A DNA stretch of 5,894 nucleotides. Source: Methanobacteriota archaeon. GTDB taxonomy: Archaea > Thermoplasmatota > Poseidoniia > Poseidoniales > Poseidoniaceae. Positions 1 to 5,894 of the stretch are shown one piece after another. Position 1 is the first letter of the stretch. The number at the start of each line of letters is the position of its first letter. The stretch lies in the NCBI GenBank assembly GCA_002697705.1, contig NZXL01000070.1, forward strand, positions 1 through 5,894. Reading direction: 5' to 3'. Made by a program: the position numbers and the translations under genes. Below the pieces are notes generated by a model. It made no database searches. It was not told where the DNA came from and saw only the letters and a list, made by a program, of their open reading frames with translations.

Positions 1-476
1 GGGAAATTTTCCCTACAGCGATTTCAGGATTTAGGTTGATGAATTTGTGTTTGAGTATTTTAATTATCTTTCCTTATATGATGTATGAAAGCCTACCGCT
101 GACCAAATATATGCTTTTGTTGCCACTTTCTATGATTTTTTCAATAATGATGGCTCAAGGATTTGGTATGATTACAGCATCAATTCAAGTTAGAATAAGG
201 GATACAAAACAGGTTATTGATTTAATTTTACGAGCCGCCTTTTTCCTTTCTGGTGTATTTTTCGGTGCTGAACATATTCCTCCTGAACACCTTGATACTT
301 TTTTGTTAAATCCAATTGCTGTATTTCTAGAGATGGCTAGAGCAGCAGTACTTGGTGATATGAGTTATGTTACATGGGAGCAAATATTTAGATCGATATT
401 CATCGCATTAAGTGCATTTATCGTTGGATCAATGGTTTTTGTTAAGAGTGAAAGAAAGGCGGTGAAGTTTTTATGA
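1..476 (+). CDS. ABC-2 type polysaccharide export permease, Wzm/RfbA-like (5' end missing)
   Basis: This is the C-terminal part of the membrane subunit of a polysaccharide ABC exporter, which moves a lipid-linked glycan across the cytoplasmic membrane. The reading frame is open from base 3 and already coding (EIFPTAISGF...) before the first TTG/ATG codons at 36-41, so those are internal and the true start lies upstream. About 157 codons are visible, against about 260-280 residues for the family. Four hydrophobic segments can be seen: around LCLSILIIFPYMMY, YMLLLPLSMIFSIMMAQGFG, LILRAAFFLSGVFFG and IFIALSAFIVGSMVFV. The IRDTKQVIDL stretch followed by FFLSGVFF, and the later LLNPIAVFLEMARAAVLGD, match the family pattern of a conserved cytoplasmic RD loop, an SPV/SGV-like helix and an NP-x-n-R motif. 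The stop overlaps the ATPase start by 4 bases, the usual Wzm-Wzt arrangement. The family call is firm; the exported glycan is unknown. Confidence 0.9.
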   Translation, partial: EIFPTAISGFRLMNLCLSILIIFPYMMYESLPLTKYMLLLPLSMIFSIMMAQGFGMITASIQVRIRDTKQVIDLILRAAFFLSGVFFGAEHIPPEHLDTFLLNPIAVFLEMARAAVLGDMSYVTWEQIFRSIFIALSAFIVGSMVFVKSERKAVKFL

Positions 477-1222
477 CCAAAGAACCCGCTATCGTCTTAA
501 ATGATGTAATTTTAGATTTCCCAGTAAGTAAATCTGGTCCAGCATTTTTGAAAGAGATTTTCACTGGAAGAATGGGCAAACGAAACAAGGATAGTTTCTA
601 TCGAGCAGTAAATAAAATAAGTTTGGAAATCAAGCAAGGTGAAGTTTTTGGAATAATAGGTCCTAATGGGGCTGGAAAAAGTACGCTACTAAGGATGATG
701 GCAGGAATCTATGCTCCAGATGAAGGTTCTTTGAAAGTTAGAGGTAGAGTATCTTTATTGGCAGGATTAGGTGCAGGATTCCAAAGAAATTTAACTGGTA
801 GGGAAAATATTTCTCTGAGCGGTAGTATTTACGGGATTCCTAAAGATGAATTACATGAATTGATTCCTTCAATAGTTGTTTTTTCAGGAATTGGGGATTT
901 TATTGATCAACCCCTCAGAACTTATTCATCAGGAATGAGAGCAAGGCTCGCATTTTCTATTGCTTCTCATTTATCTCCCGAAATTTTACTTATCGATGAA
1001 GTTTTGGCGGTAGGAGACTCAGCATTTAGAGAAAAATCGAAAAATAAAATTATGGAAATGGTCAAGGGCGAAGCAACTGTTGTAATTGTTAGCCATAATG
1101 CCGCAATACTTCGTGAGATCTGTGATAGAGTAGTTTGCCTCGACAAAGGAAATATTAGTTTATTATCCAGCGATGTAAATGAAGTAATTCAAAGATATCG
1201 TGATTTATCAGAGCAAAGATGA
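473..1222 (+). CDS. Polysaccharide export ABC transporter ATP-binding protein, Wzt/KpsT/TagH-like, short form
   Basis: This 249-residue protein is the nucleotide-binding subunit that powers the permease encoded just upstream. Visible motifs in order are Walker A GPNGAGKST (63-71), a Q-loop region GLGAGFQRNLTGRENI (98-113, Q at 104) of the polysaccharide-exporter type, ABC signature YSSGMRARLAFSIA (151-164), Walker B ILLIDEVLAVGD (171-182) with the catalytic Glu at 176, and the H-loop SHN (207-209). All ATPase residues appear intact. The N-terminal extension before Walker A (DVILDFPVSK, then a basic stretch to about 45) is typical of Wzt and TagH. The protein ends about 40 residues after the H-loop, so the C-terminal glycan-binding beta-sandwich of O9a-type Wzt is absent. 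That places it with short forms such as KpsT or RfbE-like ATPases. The ATG overlaps the permease stop (ATGA), with GGTGA at 461-465, 7 bases upstream, as ribosome binding site. Confidence 0.95.
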   Translation: MTKEPAIVLNDVILDFPVSKSGPAFLKEIFTGRMGKRNKDSFYRAVNKISLEIKQGEVFGIIGPNGAGKSTLLRMMAGIYAPDEGSLKVRGRVSLLAGLGAGFQRNLTGRENISLSGSIYGIPKDELHELIPSIVVFSGIGDFIDQPLRTYSSGMRARLAFSIASHLSPEILLIDEVLAVGDSAFREKSKNKIMEMVKGEATVVIVSHNAAILREICDRVVCLDKGNISLLSSDVNEVIQRYRDLSEQR

Positions 1223-1225
1223 GGT
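1221..1225 (+). promoter_or_regulatory. Ribosome binding site GAGGT that decides the start of the large glycosyltransferase
   Basis: GAGGT lies 7 bases ahead of the ATG at 1233, and its first bases are part of the stop codon of the ATPase gene. The frame is open further upstream to a GTG at 1200, which would overlap the ATPase gene by 23 bases. That GTG has no comparable purine-rich signal before it. The ATG at 1233 is therefore preferred. Confidence 0.7.
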
Positions 1226-1232
1226 ATTATTT

Positions 1233-3263
1233 ATGCTAAGAAAATTATTCGAAACATTGCCCTTTGTTCATCACCAACCCCCTATATCGATGCCGTTGAG
1301 AAAAATAGTATTATTGGCAATACAACGACCAGTAAATCTCAAAAATATGGAGAAGTTGATAATTCAAAAGTTAGGAAAAAATGAGAAAGATACTATCGAT
1401 GGATTGGAAAATGGAATTGCATACTTACGTAAAGAGCGATTCTTTAAGAAAGATTCCTCAAATTTATTTGTGGCTGGACTTCGAGCAGTTTATTCTTACA
1501 ATCCCGATTTAGGTATTGAATTTGGAGAAAAATATATCCATGAACTGCCAGATATGAGAGCAATTAGATCCATGGTGACCTACTATGGTCGCGCGCAAAA
1601 GTATGATGAAACATTACAGTTACTAAATCATGTAAAAAATAAAAATTATGCCGGAGAAATTAGAGAAAAAACCCTTACACTACTTCATCCAGAAATAAAG
1701 GAAGAAAATAATGACAATTCTGGCCCTGAATGGACATTCTCTCTTTCAAGCCCACTTAAATTAAATAAAAAACCACAATTTTTCAAGCATCGTTTTCAAT
1801 CATCAAATCTTGAAAATGTTGAAGGATTGACTCCAGAATTTGAATTATATGGTGAAATAAAAATTGCAAAATTTGGTAAACCGTCTGATGCTTTGGTTAG
1901 ATTTGAATTTTTCAATGAACAAAATGATATGATTAATCCAGCTCGAATCCAAGGTCTAACATTTTCCAACAATGTTGGTTGGTATTCTTATTTACGTCAA
2001 AATAGTGATACAGGCGAATTTTTAATTTCTTTTGAATTACCGGATGATTGTACTTATCTGCATGTAGGATTTCAAACATGGCATGCTAAATCAAGTGTCA
2101 AATTATTGCCAGGTTTTGAAGTAAGACCGTCCAGTATCAATCAATTTCAGATGGACTTTAATCGTTTTATGGCGGATGTTGAGCATAGTAAAGCAGAAGA
2201 ATTAGTTTTCATGTTTTCAGGTACCACTTATGTTCAGGATGTTCGAGCTAATCGGCCAATTAGATTAACTAGAGATTTAATGAACAGAGGAATTCCTGTA
2301 ATTTTCAATTATCATAGATGGAGAAAAACAGACGAGCATCCAGAATATGCCGGAGACTTATTATTTCAAATTCCAATCGATGTGACAAAGCAATTTATGG
2401 CTAAATTAGCAACCCTGCAAACGACTAAGAAAAAAATATTCATCGTTTCTTATCCTCATCCAATTATTCCTAAAATTTTGAATCGGTTCAAAGTCAATGG
2501 TTGGATGAATCTTTATGATGCACGAGATGATTGGGAAGAGTTCGAAAAGGTTGGTCAAGCAAAATGGTATTCTTCTTCTGTTGAGAAATATATCGTGACA
2601 AATTGTGACCATGTTACAGCAGTATCCTGGCCGTTGGCAAATAAATTAGATGCATATGAGCCTTTGGATAATGTTCATGTTGTTCCAAATGCACTATCTC
2701 CAAATTTCCTTTCTGAAGGATATAAGTGGAAGGGCTCAAAACAAACTAAAATTGGATACTTTGGTCATTTAACAGCAAGTTGGTTTGATTGGGATTCACT
2801 TATCGAAATTGCTAAACAAAGACCAGGTTATTTGTTTGAAATCATTGGGCATTCAGCTCCCGATGATTTAGATTTACCAGATAATATTGATTTGATGGGT
2901 CCAAAAACCCATCCTGAAATTAATAAAATCGCAGCAGAATGGAAGGTTGCCATAATTCCTTTCAAAACAGGATTACTTGCTGATGCAGTGGACCCAATAA
3001 AAATCTATGAATATATGGCTTTAGACCTTCCAACAGTCTCATTTAGAATGCCACAAATCGATAAGTATCCATACACTATTACAGTAGAAAATAATGAAGA
3101 ATTCTGTTTTGCTTTGGATGAATATGTACGTTACAGGCCTAAACGAGGAGTTCTAAAGAAGTGGCTAGCAAAAAATAAATGGAGCGATAGGGTAGACAAT
3201 ATACTCACTTTAGCATCACAACAACGTCCCGATGGAATAATTAATTTGGGGGTTGAAAAATGA
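1233..3263 (+). CDS. Large multidomain glycosyltransferase: helical N-terminus, beta-rich middle domain, GT-B (GT4/TuaH-like) C-terminal half
   Basis: This 676-residue protein probably transfers a sugar from a nucleotide donor to the growing surface glycan in the cytoplasm. Residues 1 to about 160 look alpha-helical; 80-140 resemble TPR-like helix pairs (NPDLGIEFGEKYI, GRAQKYDETLQLLNHV). Residues about 165-300 look beta-rich (FELYGEIKIAKFG, DALVRFEFFNE, GEFLISFELPDD, YLHVGFQTW), like a beta-sandwich; I cannot name the domain. From about 323 a two-lobed GT-B enzyme follows: an N-lobe with NLYDARDDWEEF (426-437), VVPNAL (483-488), IGYFGHLTASWFDW (507-520) and DPIKIYEYMALDLPTVS (587-603). The last motif holds the conserved Glu (593) of the donor site. 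The first Glu of a classical EX7E motif is replaced by Ala 585, a pattern I associate with TuaH-like enzymes. There is no signal peptide or membrane segment. At 676 residues it is far longer than a usual GT4 (about 350-400). Acceptor and donor are unknown. Confidence 0.85.
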   Translation: MLRKLFETLPFVHHQPPISMPLRKIVLLAIQRPVNLKNMEKLIIQKLGKNEKDTIDGLENGIAYLRKERFFKKDSSNLFVAGLRAVYSYNPDLGIEFGEKYIHELPDMRAIRSMVTYYGRAQKYDETLQLLNHVKNKNYAGEIREKTLTLLHPEIKEENNDNSGPEWTFSLSSPLKLNKKPQFFKHRFQSSNLENVEGLTPEFELYGEIKIAKFGKPSDALVRFEFFNEQNDMINPARIQGLTFSNNVGWYSYLRQNSDTGEFLISFELPDDCTYLHVGFQTWHAKSSVKLLPGFEVRPSSINQFQMDFNRFMADVEHSKAEELVFMFSGTTYVQDVRANRPIRLTRDLMNRGIPVIFNYHRWRKTDEHPEYAGDLLFQIPIDVTKQFMAKLATLQTTKKKIFIVSYPHPIIPKILNRFKVNGWMNLYDARDDWEEFEKVGQAKWYSSSVEKYIVTNCDHVTAVSWPLANKLDAYEPLDNVHVVPNALSPNFLSEGYKWKGSKQTKIGYFGHLTASWFDWDSLIEIAKQRPGYLFEIIGHSAPDDLDLPDNIDLMGPKTHPEINKIAAEWKVAIIPFKTGLLADAVDPIKIYEYMALDLPTVSFRMPQIDKYPYTITVENNEEFCFALDEYVRYRPKRGVLKKWLAKNKWSDRVDNILTLASQQRPDGIINLGVEK

Positions 3264-4327
3264 AGATTTTATTCTTATACAGGTATGGAATCCTTGGAGG
3301 GGTTTGTACACAATTATTCCATAGATTTCGACATTTACCTAAGGACAATAGTTTGGAGATTCATTGTGGATTTAGAAGTGACCATGGTGTTAAAGAAATG
3401 TTAGGCGATTATGCAACACTACATTTTGGATTAAATAAAGAAACAACCAAGACTTTTCTAGAAGAAAATAAGTTTGATTTGATTATTATCATTGACACAG
3501 AAGAATATATCGATGCTATACGTGAAATGGAATTAGACTCAAAAATAATTGTCGAGGTACACACTAGTATCGAGCGCAACTTGGAGTATCTTTCAAGGAT
3601 AAAAGAAAATGATATAGATGGATTTATCACAGTTTCACAATACATGATCGGTAGAATCAAACATCATATTCAACCTGAACTTAATGATAAAAAAATCACC
3701 ACATTTCAAAATGTTTTAGATTCCGATTTATTCAAGCCAATAGACATTGAAACCTCAGGTCCGCCAGTAATTGGTTGGGTTGGTAAGATTGATGATCATA
3801 AAGATTGGAAGGCTTTTATGCAAATTTCAAGTTTGATTAGAAAAACAAATCAGGAGGCTGAATTCTGGATAGTTGGTGGGCAAACATGTCCGGAGGCTTT
3901 AGCGCAAGAAGTATTTGATTATGCGGAAGAAATGAACATAATTTCTAAATTTAAGTGGATTGATAGAATTGAAAATATCAAGATGGCCAGTCTGTATTCT
4001 ATTCTTTCAAAGCGTGGGGGGTTAAGTCTAGTAACAAGTCATTGTGAATCATTTGGAATGTCGGTTCTTGAATCACTTTTAGCAGGTAGCCCAGTAGTGA
4101 GTACAAATGTTGGTGCGTTACCCGAAATAACAGATGAGAATAGTTATTTCAAATTATATGAATTGCAAAATTTTGAGACAGCAGCTGCAAAGTGCTTAGA
4201 AGTATTATCTAAATCTAAAGAGATTAATAATTCATTAGCAAAACACAGAACTGAATTAGTGGATAAATATGATAGCTCAAAGCGTTCAATAGAATATTGG
4301 GGCATATTAGAAAATCAGGTGATATGA
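3260..4327 (+). CDS. Glycosyltransferase family 4-like (GT-B fold)
   Basis: This 355-residue protein has a normal length for a retaining GT4 enzyme and probably adds one sugar of the glycan repeat at the cytoplasmic face. The N-lobe starts with MKILFLYRYG and a glycine pair GGVCTQL (13-19), followed by DLIIIID (73-79), VEVHTSIE (98-105) and FITVSQYM (122-129), as expected for an acceptor-side Rossmann lobe. The link to the C-lobe reads FQNVLDSDLFKP (149-160). The C-lobe begins with IGWVGKIDDHKDW (171-183) and FWIVGG (202-207), and carries the donor-site EX7E motif complete as ESFGMSVLE (263-271), then AGSPVVSTNVGALPEI (275-290). The ATG overlaps the previous stop as ATGA, with a GGGGGT stretch at 3248-3253 as ribosome binding site, so it is probably translationally coupled to the larger glycosyltransferase. 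The linkage and donor sugar cannot be read from the sequence. Confidence 0.92.
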   Translation: MKILFLYRYGILGGVCTQLFHRFRHLPKDNSLEIHCGFRSDHGVKEMLGDYATLHFGLNKETTKTFLEENKFDLIIIIDTEEYIDAIREMELDSKIIVEVHTSIERNLEYLSRIKENDIDGFITVSQYMIGRIKHHIQPELNDKKITTFQNVLDSDLFKPIDIETSGPPVIGWVGKIDDHKDWKAFMQISSLIRKTNQEAEFWIVGGQTCPEALAQEVFDYAEEMNIISKFKWIDRIENIKMASLYSILSKRGGLSLVTSHCESFGMSVLESLLAGSPVVSTNVGALPEITDENSYFKLYELQNFETAAAKCLEVLSKSKEINNSLAKHRTELVDKYDSSKRSIEYWGILENQVI

Positions 4328-5434
4328 ATGACTAAACCAATAATATTAGTAGTTGGAGCAAGGCCCAACTTCATGAAAATAGCTCCAATTTATGCTGAAT
4401 TAGAAAGCCGCAGTCAGCCATTAATTCTCTTACACACTGGACAACATTATGATGATAATATGTCGAAGGTTTTCTTTGATGACCTAGGAATGCCAAAGCC
4501 GGATATTTACCTCGGAATTGGTAGCGGAAGTCACGCATATCAGACTGCTACAGTCATGATTGAATTTGAGAAAATATGTCAAGAAAAAGACCCTAGTATG
4601 GTCGTAGTAGTAGGTGATGTTAATTCAACAGTTGCTTGTTCGATAGTTTGTGCTAAATTAAACATCCCTTGTGCCCATGTAGAAGCAGGATTACGTTCTT
4701 TTGACCGAGAGATGCCTGAAGAAATAAATCGTATTTTGACTGATTCAGTAGCGAATTTACTTCTAACGCCTTCTCCGGATGGAGATGAAAATCTTAGAGC
4801 AGAAGGAGTTGCAGAAGAGAGGATTGTTAGAGTAGGAAATGTAATGATTGATAGTCTATATTCGAATTTAGAAAAGGCCAAACAAAGTTCGGTCAAATCT
4901 GATTTTGGACTACAAGAAAAATATGCAATTCTAACTTTACACCGTCCATCAAATGTTGATGATAAAGAGAATTTTGCAGGAATAATTGGGGCGCTAGAAC
5001 ACATCGGGAAAAATATTCAAATCATATTCCCGATGCATCCAAGAACGGAAAAAATGGCAAAATCTTTCTCTCTATACGAGCGCATAGAGTCGATACCAAA
5101 CATAGTGATTACAGGTCCAGTAGGCTATCTTGACTTTGTCGCATTAATGGCATCGTCTGCCTTAGCTTTGACAGATTCAGGGGGGCTTCAAGAAGAAACA
5201 ACCGCTTTGGGTATACCTTGTATTACGCTTCGCGAAAACACTGAACGTCCAATTACAGTAACTGAAGGAACCAATACAATCGTTGGGTGTGACCCTGAAC
5301 TAATCAAGAAAACTGCGATGGACGTATTAGAAACAGGGGGTAAATCTGGACGTATACCAGAGTTATGGGATGGTAAAACATCTCAAAGGATCGCTGATGT
5401 ATTATTGCAATATATTAGCGCAAATGGTGATTAG
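4328..5434 (+). CDS. wecB: UDP-N-acetylglucosamine 2-epimerase, non-hydrolysing (WecB/MnaA family)
   Basis: This 368-residue cytoplasmic enzyme interconverts UDP-GlcNAc and UDP-ManNAc, supplying ManNAc-type donor sugar for the glycan. Length and motifs fit the family throughout: GARPNFMK (10-17; Arg12 and Lys17 align by motif with the substrate-binding Arg10 and Lys15 of E. coli WecB), HTGQHYD (36-42), GDVNST (96-101, Asp97), HVEAGLRS (117-124, Glu119), PEEINR (130-135, Glu131), LTLHRPSN (202-209, His205), MHPRT (236-240), TDSGGLQEE (282-290) and ENTERPITVTEGTN (303-316). The four expected catalytic acid/base positions are all present. GSGSHAYQTA and LRENTERPITV place it in a subtype common in O-antigen and capsule loci rather than with E. 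coli WecB itself. The ATG directly follows the stop of the preceding gene, with AGGTGA at 4317-4322 ahead of it. A related 2-epimerase acting on a modified UDP-sugar (WbpI-like) is possible. Confidence 0.93.
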   Translation: MTKPIILVVGARPNFMKIAPIYAELESRSQPLILLHTGQHYDDNMSKVFFDDLGMPKPDIYLGIGSGSHAYQTATVMIEFEKICQEKDPSMVVVVGDVNSTVACSIVCAKLNIPCAHVEAGLRSFDREMPEEINRILTDSVANLLLTPSPDGDENLRAEGVAEERIVRVGNVMIDSLYSNLEKAKQSSVKSDFGLQEKYAILTLHRPSNVDDKENFAGIIGALEHIGKNIQIIFPMHPRTEKMAKSFSLYERIESIPNIVITGPVGYLDFVALMASSALALTDSGGLQEETTALGIPCITLRENTERPITVTEGTNTIVGCDPELIKKTAMDVLETGGKSGRIPELWDGKTSQRIADVLLQYISANGD

Positions 5435-5894
5435 ATGAAAGTTCTCCATGTTCTTGCAAATAGTCCACCCGATGTGAATGGTTATGCTGTAAGAACTCAA
5501 ATGATCTTAGAGAATCAAAACCAATTGGAACAAATAGACTGTTTAGGACTCAGTTCACCATGGTATCCTGATAGAGATTCGATGGTCGATGAATTCAATA
5601 CGAATGGCGTTCAATACTTACGTACATTACATCCCTCAAGGAAAAAGAATTCAAAATTATCACACAAATTAGTGAAATTCTTCACTCGAAACCCTAACTC
5701 TAAATCAGTTATTATTTCTAATGGCGACGAAGATAAAAAATTTATTTTACTAAGAATTTATGATTTCTTTTACTATGGTATTTTCAAAGTAGGTCGAGCA
5801 ATAAGACACTTCTTTAGAATCGGCTGGAAAGTTGTAGAAGAAAAAATCCTAATCAAATATTTCACCAAGAGAATCATAGAAGTAGCAAAACAAA
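5435..5894 (+). CDS. Glycosyltransferase family 4-like, N-terminal part (3' end beyond window)
   Basis: The frame starts with ATG on the base after the TAG of the epimerase gene, has GGTGA at 5426-5430 as ribosome binding site, and stays open for 153 codons to the window end. The opening MKVLHVLANSPPDVNGYAVR, followed by TQMILENQNQLEQIDCLGLS, fits the GT4 N-lobe pattern in which a short beta strand is followed by a P-x-x-x-GY-x-x-RT loop and a helix. This pattern is also seen in exosortase-locus glycosyltransferases. VDEFNTNGVQYLRTLHPS (51-68) fits the usual edge strand with an acidic, then RT-containing, segment. Residues about 100-150 are rich in aromatic, basic and aliphatic residues (LLRIYDFFYYGIFKVGRAIR; RIGWKVVEEKILIKYFTKR) and probably form the amphipathic helices before the acceptor-site loop. 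The donor-binding lobe is not in the window, so catalytic residues cannot be checked. The family call rests on the first 65 residues and the context. Confidence 0.75.
   Translation, partial: MKVLHVLANSPPDVNGYAVRTQMILENQNQLEQIDCLGLSSPWYPDRDSMVDEFNTNGVQYLRTLHPSRKKNSKLSHKLVKFFTRNPNSKSVIISNGDEDKKFILLRIYDFFYYGIFKVGRAIRHFFRIGWKVVEEKILIKYFTKRIIEVAKQ

Noticed and set aside
36..41. A TTG or ATG start for the permease at 36 or 39
   Set aside because: The same frame is open and family-like upstream to the window edge, and the protein would lack half of the expected membrane domain. The gene is cut by the window, not short.
1200..1232. A GTG start at 1200 that would lengthen the large glycosyltransferase by 11 residues
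   Set aside because: It would overlap the ATPase gene by 23 bases and lacks a purine-rich binding site, whereas the ATG at 1233 has GAGGT at good spacing.
2406..2612. A 68-codon open frame on the minus strand inside the large glycosyltransferase gene
   Set aside because: It is antisense to the conserved YDARDDW region and has no recognisable product.
2894..2913. A 7-base hairpin, GATGGGT and ACCCATC with a 6-base loop, as a possible terminator
   Set aside because: There is no T-run after it, and it lies in the middle of an intact coding region (DLMGPKTHPE). A stem of this size is expected by chance.
3409..3660. An 83-codon open frame on the minus strand inside the GT4-like gene
   Set aside because: It is a low-complexity Ser/Ile-rich shadow of the coding strand, with no independent support.
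4579..5004. A 141-codon open frame on the minus strand inside the epimerase gene
   Set aside because: It lies entirely opposite a gene with complete family motifs, its product resembles no protein I know, and it has no convincing upstream signal. It is a shadow frame.

Overview
The window is a dense stretch of a cell-surface polysaccharide (O-antigen, capsule or S-layer-glycan type) export and biosynthesis cluster. All six genes lie on the + strand. In order they are: the 3' part of an ABC-2 polysaccharide-export permease (Wzm type), its ATPase partner (Wzt type, short form), a large multidomain GT-B glycosyltransferase, a standard GT4-like glycosyltransferase, a non-hydrolysing UDP-GlcNAc 2-epimerase (WecB/MnaA type), and the 5' part of another GT4-like glycosyltransferase. 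No RNA gene, mobile element, CRISPR array, promoter or terminator was found, and no gap exceeds 10 bases.

The genes are packed as one transcription unit. The permease and ATPase overlap by 4 bases (ATGA), as do the two middle glycosyltransferases. The epimerase and the last glycosyltransferase each begin on the base after the previous stop codon. The only gap is 10 bases, between the ATPase and the large glycosyltransferase. Shine-Dalgarno-like GGTGA, GAGGT or GGGGGT stretches sit 4 to 8 bases ahead of every start visible in the window. The promoter and the operon ends must lie outside the window.

The proteins fit an ABC-transporter-dependent pathway. The epimerase would supply UDP-ManNAc, the glycosyltransferases would build a glycan on a lipid carrier at the cytoplasmic face, and the permease/ATPase pair would flip or export the finished glycan. 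The ATPase ends soon after its nucleotide-binding domain and lacks the C-terminal glycan-binding domain of O9a-type Wzt. The large glycosyltransferase next to it carries an unassigned beta-rich domain ahead of its catalytic half.

The DNA is AT-rich by eye, favours AGA/ATA/TTA codons, and uses normal Shine-Dalgarno signals. This suits a low-GC bacterium; an archaeon with the same kind of surface-glycan locus cannot be excluded. The sequence alone does not support a genus. I see no proven new system. The least ordinary element is the three-part glycosyltransferase at 1233-3263.
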